Shown here: piece by piece, positions 24,427-35,044 of the stretch
How the letters are laid out: every line of letters begins with the position of its first letter
Position numbering within the stretch: position 1 is the first letter of the stretch
Source of the DNA: Microdochium bolleyi
Lineage: Eukaryota > Ascomycota > Sordariomycetes > Xylariales > Microdochiaceae
DNA length: 64,000 nt
Direction: 5' to 3'
Assembly (NCBI GenBank): GCA_001566295.1
Contig: KQ964265.1
Coordinates: 186,001 to 250,000, forward strand
Notes under the pieces: model-generated
The model's database searches: none
Told to the model about the DNA's origin: nothing
What the model saw: only the letters and a program-made list of their open reading frames with translations
Program-made: the position numbers and the translations under genes

Positions 24427-26409
24427 ATGTCGGTGCCAGCATCACGACATCTTGCCCGCCGGCTCTTCCAGCTCAGCACCCGGCAGTCCCAGCAGTCCGC
24501 GCTACGACAGTTGACAGCGACCGCCTTATCCTCCTCCACCAAGCCGACACAAACCTGCTGTCAGTTCTCGAGACCCTTCAGCTTCCGAGCCGCCTTCCGC
24601 GATGCCGCCCCCAAGCCGGCAAGATCAAAGCCCAGCTCGGACGGCTCGGCCGGCCGCGCTCGTCGCTTCAAGCCGCTGCCGCTTCTAGCAGCCGGCAGCG
24701 GCGTCTTCGGCCTGGGACTCGCACTTGCTTTCATCCAGCCAGCTGCACAGCAACACTCCGTCATCGACGTCCGCGACGACGACCTACCTCTCCCAGACAC
24801 CCCCGACGACAAGAACGATGGCTTACCACGGTTTCGCCTCTCCGAAATCAAAGAACACGGTCCGCACTCAGAACGGCCCTGGGTGACGTACGAGGACAAG
24901 GTCTTTGACATTACAGAATGGGTTGGCGCACACCCCGGCGGCGAGGTCATCCTGCGCGCCGCGGGCGGTGCCATTGAGCCGTACTGGGACATCTTCGCGA
25001 TCCACAAGGCCCCGTACGTCCGCGAGATCCTCGAGCAGTACGTTGTCGGTAGGATCCACCCGGACGACCTGGTCGACGGCCGGCCCGCGCAGGACCAGAT
25101 CGAGGACCCCTTCCGCGCCGACCCGGACCGCGACGGGCGGATGCGCTTCATCACCTCCAAGCCCTGCAACGCCGAGACGCCCGGTTCCGAGCTCGCCGAG
25201 TCCTTCCTCACGCCCAACGAGGTCTTCTACGTCCGCAACCACATGTGGGTCCCCGTCGTCAAGGAAGGCACCGAGGCCGACAACCACACCATCTCGATCG
25301 AGCTGCCCGACGGCGAGACGCGCGTATACACGGTCGGCGAGCTCAAGGCGCGCTTCAAGCAGTACACCATTTCGGCGGTCCTGCAGTGCTCCGGCAACCG
25401 CAGGAAGGACATGACCGATCACGCCAAGAAGACCAACGGCCTGCAATGGACCGTCGGCGCCATCAGCTGCGCGAAGTGGGAGGGCGTGCGACTCCGCGAC
25501 GTGCTCGCAGACGCGGGGCTCTCGCTCGCGGACCCGGGCGAGGACGCGCAGCACGTGCAGTTCACGGGCCTCGAGGCGTACGGCGCGAGCATTCCCATCT
25601 CCTCCGCCATCGACCCGCGTGGCGACGTCCTGCTCGCGTTCCGCATGAACGATATGCCCCTGCCCCGCGACCACGGGTTTCCCGTCCGTGTCATCGTTCC
25701 GGGCCATGTCGCCGCTCGGGCGGTGAAGTGGGTCAACAAGATTGTTGTCAGCGACGAGGAGTCCCAGACGCAATGGCAGCGGCGCGACTACAAGTGCTTC
25801 GGTCCCAACGAGACGACCCAAGATTGGGACAAGTACAAGTCCATCCAGGAGATGCCCATCACGAGCGCCATCACGCGGACGCGCCTGATCCGCACCGTGG
25901 TCCCCAACCCCAGTATCCCCGTCCTCCCTCCTGCAACGGCGTCAAGCAGCGGCAGCATCACCGCGGCGCCCAACGTCGAGTCCTTGGCCGGACAGATCGT
26001 GCAGCTTGAGGGATACGCGTACTCTGGCGGCGGGCGCGAGATCCAGCGCGTCGATGTCAGCCTCGACGGCGGCAAGACGTGGGACCAGGCGCGGCTCATC
26101 AACGACAAGAAGCTCGAGCAGGGCAGCAAAGCGTGGTGCTGGAAGCGCTGGCAGTACGAAGGGCCTTTGCCCGAGGGCACCGTGCAGGAGGCGGCCAGCG
26201 GCAAGGAGAAGAAGACGACATTTGTGGTCAAGGCCACGGATGAGGTGTACAACACCCAGCCCGAGACGCACCAGAGCATATATAACCTGCGGGGCAACTT
26301 GGCGACGGCGTGGCACCGGGTCGATTTCGACTGCGGGACGGCGGAGAAGCCTTGTCCTCCTCCTCCATCGTCGTCAACGGCGGCGCCAGCATCAGAAACG
26401 AAGAAGTAG
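24427..26409 (+). CDS. Mitochondrial sulfite oxidase (cytochrome b5 plus molybdopterin domains)
   Basis: Oxidises sulfite to sulfate and passes electrons to cytochrome c in the intermembrane space. Single exon, 660 residues. The first roughly 80 residues are Arg/Ser-rich (matrix-type presequence). A hydrophobic segment (about 82-100) follows, as in bipartite intermembrane-space signals. The cytochrome b5 domain spans about 136-215, with heme ligands His169 (HPGG) and His193 (AIHK). The molybdopterin domain starts near 255 (EVFYVRNHMWVP) and carries the molybdenum-ligand Cys321 in LQCSGNRR, with KWEGVRLRDVL and a dimerisation domain (about 480-650). It has no flavin domain, which excludes nitrate reductase. 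The gene carries all parts expected of an animal-type sulfite oxidase. Confidence 0.92.
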   Translation: MSVPASRHLARRLFQLSTRQSQQSALRQLTATALSSSTKPTQTCCQFSRPFSFRAAFRDAAPKPARSKPSSDGSAGRARRFKPLPLLAAGSGVFGLGLALAFIQPAAQQHSVIDVRDDDLPLPDTPDDKNDGLPRFRLSEIKEHGPHSERPWVTYEDKVFDITEWVGAHPGGEVILRAAGGAIEPYWDIFAIHKAPYVREILEQYVVGRIHPDDLVDGRPAQDQIEDPFRADPDRDGRMRFITSKPCNAETPGSELAESFLTPNEVFYVRNHMWVPVVKEGTEADNHTISIELPDGETRVYTVGELKARFKQYTISAVLQCSGNRRKDMTDHAKKTNGLQWTVGAISCAKWEGVRLRDVLADAGLSLADPGEDAQHVQFTGLEAYGASIPISSAIDPRGDVLLAFRMNDMPLPRDHGFPVRVIVPGHVAARAVKWVNKIVVSDEESQTQWQRRDYKCFGPNETTQDWDKYKSIQEMPITSAITRTRLIRTVVPNPSIPVLPPATASSSGSITAAPNVESLAGQIVQLEGYAYSGGGREIQRVDVSLDGGKTWDQARLINDKKLEQGSKAWCWKRWQYEGPLPEGTVQEAASGKEKKTTFVVKATDEVYNTQPETHQSIYNLRGNLATAWHRVDFDCGTAEKPCPPPPSSSTAAPASETKK

Positions 26410-27393
26410 GAGGAGGAAGGGCCAGGAAACATGACGGGCTAAGTCATGTACTCATCCACGTTGCTGTCCTTTGCTTGTTGCTTCTCACAACTTATGGGGG
26501 CGTTCTTCCAGTCCACTACGTCGTCGCCTACTCTCGCACATTTCTCAATTTGTGTCCACCCTGCGCAAAGGCAGGCTTTCGGAAGGGAGAGGAGACGGAC
26601 GTGGAAAGGCTTGTGGACTTCTTAGCGGGCGTTTTGTAACCTCTTCTCGGTAAATTGGTAGCAGAGATATAGCACCATATACAGAGATCTTAATCCCAAA
26701 TCTTCAAGCACAACATAAGTTCTCACCGTCTCCCAAATATGTATGGAGTGTTCGTAGGTCACCACTGCCATCCTCGCAGCCGGGAACCCCCTGTACCGAG
26801 CTCAAATTGTTTATGTTTTTCTTGTTTTGTTAACCGCGGAGTACCCGGTTCTTGTTAGATCCTTGTCTCTTGTGGGGGACAACTTGACCTGGCGACCCGG
26901 GGGCTACCGGTGATCATGCTTGGGAATTCCTATTGTAGACAATGCATCGGGCGTCCGGGACTTTTTGTTTTTGCATGTATTGTCCCGCAGGACACTCACT
27001 CGACTGCATATGCCTGTGTTTCAGGTGCAGCCCGGTAAGGCTGAGGGGCGATTGTGTTGGGGGACCGGTCAAGCAGATCGGTCCATTGTCAACAACTTTT
27101 TTTTTTCTTGGTCTTCGACTGACGGGATGGTTTAATCTCTGTTGACGCCGGCAGCGATGCAACGGCGATCAAGGATGCAGGGGGCAGGTGCATGCATGTG
27201 GACATCAGCGGGTCCCAGAGAGCCATGAGGTGCGAGACTAGTCCTGAAGAGGTCTGGCGTGCTGCTGCTGTAGACGCGCGCCTCCCAGATCGGGAGGGGG
27301 CCATCTATTTCGGCTGGCCAATCCGGGGCCGTTGTTGGTTGTGCAAGACGACGAAAGTGCGGCGACCTCGTTCGTGCCTTCCCTCGTTGTTCT

Positions 27394-27434
<41 letters not shown>

Positions 27435-28860
27435 ATTGTCGTCGAAAGGTGGGGGATGGGGACGAGTGCTCGTCAGTGCTCCTGTGTCCTTGCATGTAGG
27501 CCATTGGAGCTCATTGTGACGTTGACAAAGGCCCTCCATCTCACGATCCGGACATTGGCAAACCCCCAAGCTTCTGACCCTGGATGTCTGCCAGCGTGCC
27601 ACAACCCACGGGGTCATGCAGCACCGGCTTCCCGCGTCCCAAGGCTCGACATTACAGCACCGCCACGGCCCTTGTCTTGAGAACAGTAAAGGATGGCCAT
27701 GGCCATGCATATCGTACCTTATGATGTGCAGTCCACCATTGACCGCTGCCCACGCACCGGCCACCGTCTCGGCCCTCTGGTCTGCACGTCGTCCCGACCC
27801 TTACCCTTACCCACCACCGCTTGCTTTCCTTGACCTCACTCCGTCTGCCATCCGGCAATGCAGGGGTATGGGCGCCGGCGCTTACTGACACGGACCACAG
27901 CCAACACGCCCCGTCCACGGTCGACTCCCGCCTGGGCACTGTCCCCGCGGAACCGCAAGCCCGGGTCGCGATGTCCTGCCCCTGGCCGCATCAGGCATGA
28001 TCCGAACCTCGGTAGGCGCCGCTCTCGCCATGCGCCGCCGACGCCTCTTGTAGGCGCCCGCCATCTGATACAGACGCCATCGCGAGCTGCCCAGCCAGTC
28101 GCACAACCTTGCTCCCTCGCGCTTGCGGCCACCCCAGACACGCGATCCACGTTTCATCCGACGCTGCCGCCTCTCGATGCTGCCAAAACGGGATCCTGGG
28201 CATGCCGCTTCTGGCATGTCTTGATCCCGTCCGCAACTCTGCGCAGCGCCTAACTGCGTTTCAGATCCCCCGTGCGGCGTGCTCCTCCACTCTGGGACAT
28301 CATGGGCCTGGCTTCCGACGGCGCCTGAGAACCACTCGATCGGCAACAGCTCGTGTTTTATATAAGAGACCCGGCCTGGCCGCCGTTCTGGCTTCATCTC
28401 AGACAGTCCTTTGCTCCTCAGATCCTCATGCTTCCCTGACAACCTACCAGTTTCCTTCCTCGTCTTTTTCCTTGTCTCCTTTCCTATCGTCTTTCCTAGT
28501 CGTCTGAGTTTACTCTCTCTTCTCTGGGTTCTCCTTTCGTCTCTCCTCTCTCCTCTCTCGACCGTCTCGTCTTTGGCTCTGGTCAGCTGTTCCACCTCCC
28601 TGCCGTTCGTTTGACACGAGCTGGTCAAGGCAAGATCCCCGCACTCTCGACCTCAACACAGTCTGTCGTCTCGTGATACACTGCAAGCACCGCGTCCCTC
28701 CCGGCGAGGTTTCGAGGACACAAGAGTTCCGACTTGCTAGATCCACTCTCCGTCGACCCCGTCGACCCCAACCAAAGCCCGCCGCACCGCATACGACTTT
28801 CATTAATCGTAATCGACTTTCACTGGAGCTATCCGCCCTGCATCTCGTTCACATATCTCT
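26410..28860. other. Long intergenic region and leader of the Myb gene
   Basis: 2.45 kb without a supported gene. It contains a TTG trinucleotide repeat (27394-27432) and a strongly CT-rich tract (about 28440-28560) typical of fungal transcription start regions. The Myb gene may therefore have a long 5' leader. Confidence 0.45.
27394..27432. repeat. (TTG)13 microsatellite
   Basis: Thirteen perfect TTG units in non-coding DNA about 1.4 kb upstream of the Myb gene. Confidence 0.95.
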
Positions 28861-30010
28861 ATGAACATGCCAAAGCACACCCGCTCGTCCAGCCAGGCCC
28901 ACAACAGATTCACTGCCTCAATGCCTGTCTCCCTCGCCCCCTCGGCCCCTCTGCCCATCTACAGCAACTCCCGCGTCGCCATGCCGGTCAGCACGTCGGC
29001 CTATTACTCGGCCATGCCTTCGACCACGGCCCAGCAGCCAACCCTCACCGCCGAAGACTACGACTCGTACGCCACTGCCATGCCCGTCTCCCAGCCTCCC
29101 ATGCCCCATCGGGCTTCGTCTGGTGCCTGGACCCCTCTCGACGACCAGAACCTCCTGGGCGCTCGGCAGCAGGGGCTCAACTGGTCCCAGATCCACATCA
29201 ACTATTTCCCCAACAAGTCGCCCAATGCCTGCCGCAAGCGCCATGAGCGCCTCATGGAGCGCAAGGGGGCGGACGACTGGGACCAGCGCCGTCTGGAGCA
29301 GCTCGCCAAGGAGTACATGAGCATGCGCAAAGAGATCTGGCAGGGTCTGGCCGCCAAGACTGGCGAGCGCTGGAACGTAGTCGAGCAGATGGTGAGTCCC
29401 ATCATATCCCGTGACAGCCTCGGCCTCCTCGCAGACCCCAGAACTAACTTCACCTCAACCTCAGTGCATGACCAACGGGCTCAAGAACCTCCAGTCCGCC
29501 TCGCGCTCGGCGTCGCGCCGCGAGCGTCTAGAATCAGGCCAGACCGGCATCCATGGGTATGACGACGACGACAGCGGCATTTCGGGCATTGGTCTGACAC
29601 CCATAGATGACCTGGATCTGTCCTACAGCAGTCCGGCCGCGAGCTCCCACTCGAGCGGCAGCCACGGCGCCAGCAGCAGCGTGTCGAGCCTCGGTGGTCA
29701 CGGCGGCCACGGCAATTCAGCATACGGCATGGCCCTCCACCACTCCCAGATGTCCATGAACCCCTATGGCCACTCGCAGCACCCGCACCACGCGTACTCT
29801 GGGAGCGCCGGCGGACTGTCCTCCAGCTACAGCTCGACGCACTCGTCCAACCCCGCTATCACATACTCGACGCACGACGGCGCCTCGTACCACCTGCCCA
29901 ACACGCAGCAGCGCCTGCCCAGCGTCGACATGGGCATCGAGTCGATAATCAACAGGCCGGGCCACCGGAGCCACGCAAGTCACGGAGGCCACCATCACGG
30001 CGGCATGTAA
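28861..30010 (+). CDS. Myb/SANT-like DNA-binding protein
   Basis: Putative nuclear regulator of 358 residues. Exons are 28861-29391 and 29465-30010 (GTGAGT donor, CTCAG acceptor, phase 0). A Ser/Met/Pro-rich N-terminus precedes a Myb-like repeat at about 87-130: tryptophans in GAWTPLDD and NWSQI, then KSPNACRKRHERL, with a phenylalanine in place of the third aromatic. A second SANT-like repeat follows at about 137-180 (DWDQRRLEQL, EIWQGLA, RWNVVEQMC). The intron falls inside this second repeat, and joining it continues the helix. The C-terminal half is low-complexity (Ser/Gly/His/Tyr-rich), as in many fungal activators. Target genes cannot be inferred. Confidence 0.8.
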
Positions 30011-30772
30011 AGCAACAACTGACCATATGCCATATTTGGGCACTCTTTACTTTCTCCTTCTCCCTGGTTCGCGTTTGTCACAAACGTGAGCTATTCCTTG
30101 GCTTCCAATTTTTTTTCTTTCTTTCTTTCTCTCGATATCTATTTGGGCATTTACGTGGCGTCCTTGAGGTTTATATAATGACAATGACTATTTCTGTCTC
30201 TAAATTGATCTTCTTGCTCCTATGGCTTTCCCTTTCGCGATCTAGTCTGCTTGATTTTCTATAAGACAAAGCGTGCATTCAAACCCACATGACATTTTTT
30301 GACAACAACTCGCAATCTGCATGATACATGTGCAGCCTGCCTCGTACTCTCGAACCTGCGCTTTCATTCTGGCCCAGCTGCAACAACCAGGCCCTGTTTT
30401 GATAAAGTTCCGGTTGGGACGGACGGCTTCTGATTCTGTGATAACTTTCGTCTCTTTTCTCCACCCGGCATGCAACGAATACACGCACATGTGGCATATT
30501 CTCTCGCACCACAGCGCAGCTGTTTCTCTGCTCGAGCTTTATTCTTTGACTTTCTTTCTGCCTTGAAGACATTGCCATTCACTGCGTAATGGTGGCATTC
30601 TTTTGGTAATTCTTTTCTTACATGTTGTCGTACATACAAGATCAAAGTGTAATTGTACATACAGGGTAAAACGTACAGGGACGAGCACTGGCTGGGGTGT
30701 CCGTCCTGGGCCCACGGTCAGCAAAGCGACCGAGAATAGCCTGTGACTTCCTTTGTCGAGCCTTTCCACTTC
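30011..30772. other. Convergent intergenic region Myb gene / cox10
   Basis: AT-richer 3' flanks of two convergent genes, with T-rich tracts near 30105-30130. Nothing else is seen. Confidence 0.5.
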
Positions 30773-32482
30773 TCACTTCGTGTCCACGGGCACGATGGCC
30801 CGGGCCGCCTGCTCGACCCTCGCCCTGGCGGCCGCACTACCACTCTGCTGCAACTCCCCTCCCACCACCTCGTCGTCCTCGTACTCCCACTCATCCTCGT
30901 CATCCAGCTCCGGTTCGCCCATCACGCTCCGCCACACCCGGCCCCACATGCCCTTCTTCTGCGCGACCGCGAGCACCATGATGACGGGTAAATGCCAGAC
31001 GCTGGCCCAGAACAGGCCCCGCGCGCTGCCCTTGTGGCCCTGGGTCCTCCAGAAGCGGACGGCCTCGCGCGTGAGCCACGCGTTGACGGGGAAACTCGTG
31101 AGGGCGAAGCTCCACTCGGTCACGCCCACGGCGCACAACCCGACGCAGATGGGGAAGAAGACGATGCTGTACCGCAGCGCGACGCGGGCGTTCTTGGCCG
31201 GGTCGATCCACGCGAGCATCTTGTGGCCGGCGGCCTTGTACTCGTCGCGGATCGACCACGACAGCGCCATGAAGTGCGGGAACTGCCACGCGAACAGCAG
31301 GCTCGCCATGAGCCACCCGCCCACGGCGTCGCTCGTGAAGAGCAGCTCCCGGAACGAGCCGTCGCCCGTGGCGGACTCGCCCGCGGCCGCGGCCCAGCCC
31401 ATGAGCGGGGGGATCCCGCCGATCACGGCGCCCGCCCAGGTGTTGAGCCAGTGCAGCCGCTTCATGGGCGTGTATATCCCGGCGTAGATGGCGATGTTGG
31501 CGAACCCGAGGAACGCGACGGTCGGGTTCACGCCGAACCAGAGGGACCCGACGCCGGCGACGGCCGAGGCGACTGCGAAGGCGAGCGCGACGCGGGTGGA
31601 CAGGAGCTTCCGGACCAAGGGCCGGTTGCGGGTGCGGGACATCCGGGCGTCCGTGTCGGGCTCGTAGAGCATGTTGAGCGAGTTGGCCGAGGCGGAGCAC
31701 AGCGCCGTGCCCGTCGTGAGGAACAGGAGGGTCAGCGGGGAGAGGGACGGCGTGTCGAGGCCGATCGAGGGCGAGAGGAACGCTGGCACCGGGTACAGCG
31801 CGTAGGTGGCCATCGAGGTGAGCACGACGAGCATCGTGAGCCGCGGCTTCGAGAGGGAGAGGAACAGCGACAGGTGCCGCCGGACGGAGCTCGAGGATTG
31901 CTTCGTGGCGGCGGTCGTCAGGGAGGACGAGGCGTCCTGCGAGGGGAGGACGGTGTTGGCGTCGCTGGGTGATGGTGACGGTGTTGACGGTAATGAAGTA
32001 GAGCCCGTGGCGGGGTCTGTCGTTGCAGATGTATTCGCGTTGGCGGCAGCGGCGGCGGCGGCGGCAGCAGCTGCTTTACGCCGCTCGGCCTGTCGCCGTC
32101 TGTGTGGTAGCATATCTGCTGTTGTGGCGGTCGAGGACGCATCTTTACGCCTCAGCACCGCCGACTGGAAGCTGTTGGCCAGGAAGTAGCCGCTCTTGAG
32201 CCGCGACGAGGGCGTCCGGCCCTTGTTTTGGCCCGGAGGGTTTGCGACATCGCTGCCGCTGGTGCCGCTCTGTAGCGCGCGAGCCTGCGAGAACGTCCGC
32301 CTTGTCGTCGTCACCGTCGATGTTGTGGATGTGCCGAAGATCGCAGGCGGGAGCAGCAAGCTCAACGGAGCATTGTCGCGGTAACTGCCGCCGGTGCACC
32401 GGCAGCACAGGAGCCGGCTATCGAAGGCTGATCGCGGCTGAGGGCGCAGGCGCAGGATCGCAGCGGGCGGCCGTAAGCTCAT
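30773..32482 (-). CDS. COX10: Protoheme IX farnesyltransferase (heme O synthase)
   Basis: Adds farnesyl to heme b to make heme O, needed for heme A of cytochrome c oxidase, in the inner mitochondrial membrane. Single exon of 569 residues from the ATG at 32482. The first roughly 190 residues are Arg/Ser/Ala-rich, as expected of a long targeting and linker region, with an alanine run. The UbiA-type core begins at SLSKPRLTMLVVL. It carries the first Asp-rich motif NMLYEPDTDARMSRTRNRPL, the second-loop motif YTPMKRLHWLNTWAGAVIGG, and WQFPHFMALSW with DEYKAAGHKML. About seven to nine hydrophobic helices follow one another. An acidic C-terminus (DDEDEWEYEDDE) ends the protein. Confidence 0.94.
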   Translation of the reverse strand: MSLRPPAAILRLRPQPRSAFDSRLLCCRCTGGSYRDNAPLSLLLPPAIFGTSTTSTVTTTRRTFSQARALQSGTSGSDVANPPGQNKGRTPSSRLKSGYFLANSFQSAVLRRKDASSTATTADMLPHRRRQAERRKAAAAAAAAAAANANTSATTDPATGSTSLPSTPSPSPSDANTVLPSQDASSSLTTAATKQSSSSVRRHLSLFLSLSKPRLTMLVVLTSMATYALYPVPAFLSPSIGLDTPSLSPLTLLFLTTGTALCSASANSLNMLYEPDTDARMSRTRNRPLVRKLLSTRVALAFAVASAVAGVGSLWFGVNPTVAFLGFANIAIYAGIYTPMKRLHWLNTWAGAVIGGIPPLMGWAAAAGESATGDGSFRELLFTSDAVGGWLMASLLFAWQFPHFMALSWSIRDEYKAAGHKMLAWIDPAKNARVALRYSIVFFPICVGLCAVGVTEWSFALTSFPVNAWLTREAVRFWRTQGHKGSARGLFWASVWHLPVIMVLAVAQKKGMWGRVWRSVMGEPELDDEDEWEYEDDEVVGGELQQSGSAAARARVEQAARAIVPVDTK

Positions 32483-33311
32483 GTTTTGTCGCCAGGAGCG
32501 AGCCTCGCGATTGTAGGGTTGGCTATCGTCGAGGTCGTCGTGCGGTGCGGTGCGCGCTATCGGTTGACGTCAAAAAAAGCTGGGTGGGCTGTCGCTGGAT
32601 CTACAAGGGTGCCCAGTGCTTCAAAGTTGCCCATCGGCTCCGATGGTGGGAGGACCAATGCTCCGCTTTCTGCAATGTGTGGTATAAGTGCATAATAGAG
32701 CGATTCTGGCCCCGATCCGGAGCTGGCGAGTCTCTGTCTTGAAAAGTCCACAATTGCTTCTGTGCAAATCGTTTAATATAGTAAGTGTTTTCTTGACCTG
32801 GCTATCTTTGATTGTTTTGGGAGTGACTTTCTAACTTGGCCCTGGAAGGAGCGCAACATCAAGTTGCAAGCCGAAACTCCAAAAGAGAACCACACTTGAA
32901 ACTCAGACTATCTTCACGGGTCAAGACTGGAGTAGGAAGAGAAATTAGATCATCCGAGAGACCTCAATGGGAGCTTGAACGAAATCGTTTCGCCTGGTAA
33001 GATGGCACGACTGTTTAGACGTTTGAGCGTGTAATGTCTGATCTCGCAACTTGTCGTATTCACCTCTTCGAAGTACGACTTGGCCAGGATTGCGAGATCG
33101 ATTACGGCAGGAATTGGCGAGGGAATCATCTAGCTCTGCCATCCGAGTGACAGACTTAATAAAACAGAACTCAGGGAAAGCAAAAAACGATGTCTGGGGC
33201 GTTCTCTTTGTCAGTTCGACGCAAGCTGTCATTTTCGCATCCTCAAATCTAACGAACCATCGAAAGACACACATCTCATGAATACCATGCTATGCATCCT
33301 GACTTCTGCCC
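32483..33311. other. Intergenic region upstream of cox10
   Basis: 830 bases between the cox10 start and the 3' end of the ankyrin gene. I see nothing beyond short domain-less frames. Confidence 0.45.
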
Positions 33312-34352
33312 TCATCGCGGCTTCAAGTCCTTATGTGATACGCAAAACAGCAGCGTCGGCCTCTTGGACCCGCCCTCTGGCACGGCGCCAGCATCTCGGA
33401 GCACCTGCTCCATCACCTCCCTCTGGCCGTCGGGCAGCAACATGGCACTCTGAAGCGGCGTCTGGCGGGGCAGACTGGGACTCGGCGTGACATCGACCCT
33501 CGCCCCGGCCTTCAGTAGCGCCCTGACAATGTCCACGTTTCCGCCCTCGACCGCTGCGTGCAGTGCGTAGCCGCCCTGGAACCTGCTCCCATGCTGGTTC
33601 GGGTCGGCACCGGCTTTAAGGAGCGCGTCAACGAGTTCCACGCTACCGCCGTGCAGACACGCGCCTTGGAGGGCAGTGTAGCCACGATGCCTGCACGCGG
33701 GACCGTTCGCATTTGCCCCGGCATCCAGCAGCATCCTGACGACGTCGCGGTGGCCCCTGCCCGCAGCGGCCTGGAGCGCCGTGAGGCCCAGGGTCAGTGA
33801 CGGCGGGGCGTTCGCATCGGCGCCCAGAGCGAGTAGCTTCTTGACAAGGGCCGCATCCCCGGCCTCGGAGGCAGCCTGGAGAGCCGTGCGGCCGCTGTAC
33901 CTGCTTGCGGGCTTGTTGATGACGTCCTCGCCAGCGGCAGCACTCTCCAAGAGCATGTCCACAACCCGGTGCCGCACGGCGAGATGCTCCACTAGCTCAT
34001 CTTCGTTGCCATAGTGTAGCTGCAGGTTCGGCACGGCCGCGGTGGACGTGGTGAGACACGCGAGCTGCAGGGCTGTGCGGCCCGAGTTGTGGCCGCCCGG
34101 GGCGTCGACGCGGGCTCCGGCGGCGAGCAGGGCCGAGACGATCGCTTCGTGGCCGGACTCGCATGCTGCCTGAAGGGCGGTGCGGCCATAGTAGCCTGCC
34201 GGCGGGGCGTTGACGACCTCGGCGAGGGTGCCCGCGGCTGTGGCCTCACCAAGGATGGTGGTGATGGCGTCGAGGTCACCGGCCTTGGCGGCGGACTGGA
34301 GAGGGGTCCAGCAGTAGTCCTCTTTATCTTGGTCGTCGTCATTCATGTTCAT
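33312..34352 (-). CDS. Ankyrin-repeat protein
   Basis: Intronless gene of 346 residues starting at the ATG at 34352. Nearly the whole protein is ankyrin repeats: WTPLQSAAKAGDLDAI, GRTALQAACESGHEAIVSALLAAGA, GRTALQLACL, GRTALQAASEAGDAALVKKLLALGA, GLTALQAAAGRGHRDVVRMLLDAGA, GYTALQGACLHGGSVELVDALLKAGA, GYALHAAVEGGNVDIVRALLKAGA and TPLQSAM. The third repeat is interrupted by a roughly 35-residue insertion. There is no HET, NACHT or membrane domain, so it may be a free-standing scaffold or a relic of a larger ankyrin protein. The repeats are clear; the partners are unknown. Confidence 0.82.
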   Translation of the reverse strand: MNMNDDDQDKEDYCWTPLQSAAKAGDLDAITTILGEATAAGTLAEVVNAPPAGYYGRTALQAACESGHEAIVSALLAAGARVDAPGGHNSGRTALQLACLTTSTAAVPNLQLHYGNEDELVEHLAVRHRVVDMLLESAAAGEDVINKPASRYSGRTALQAASEAGDAALVKKLLALGADANAPPSLTLGLTALQAAAGRGHRDVVRMLLDAGANANGPACRHRGYTALQGACLHGGSVELVDALLKAGADPNQHGSRFQGGYALHAAVEGGNVDIVRALLKAGARVDVTPSPSLPRQTPLQSAMLLPDGQREVMEQVLRDAGAVPEGGSKRPTLLFCVSHKDLKPR

Positions 34353-35044
34353 CGTGACGTGAATATCTTGGGGCTCTTGTGGCGTGTCGACGCTGCAGAG
34401 CCGCTCTGGAGACTCTTGGCAGGGTCGTGTCCATGACCGCGGAGGAACTGAGGACGCGGCCGACCGGGGTCAGGCAGAAGCGGGCGGGGCAAGGGTTGCA
34501 GGACGCAGGCAGCTTTGACGTGTGAGCATCAAGTAAGATACGGGTAGGCACGGATGTAGCATCCTCCGTACGTCCAAGGTTGCTGTCCGCAGGCAAGTCG
34601 AGACAACGTGGATGCGGAAGGCGCGGGGTGGCCCGATGCCCGGATTCCCGGACATAGGCGGGGGGTTTCTGGGCCGGGGAGGCAGCAACTCACCCCATAT
34701 CCTGACATCGCACTTCCAGCATCCATGGGGGAGCACCCCAAGACCTTTGCTTCCACTTGCACGTCTCATCAGCTCCCCAGCGTGCTATTTCGTCGGTTCG
34801 CTAGCACTCTTGTGAGCTATTCAGGGACCCGGGGACCTCTCTGTGATTGACCACTCGCCGGTCTGCACGGCAGTGCAGCTGCCGAGAAGCACACCGTAGT
34901 AGGGTGATCCGCCTTATATAGCCGCCTTTGAGCATGCAGGGTACCTTACAGACAAGGAAGTGCGGGCACTAGCTGGCTATCGATCAGTTGACCAGTACTT
35001 GCTTGACCACCTGACGAGCAGTCTTCCCACTCAGCATCATGAAA
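34353..35044. other. Intergenic region ankyrin / transaldolase genes
   Basis: Promoter side of the ankyrin gene and 3' flank of the transaldolase gene. No feature can be supported. Confidence 0.45.
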
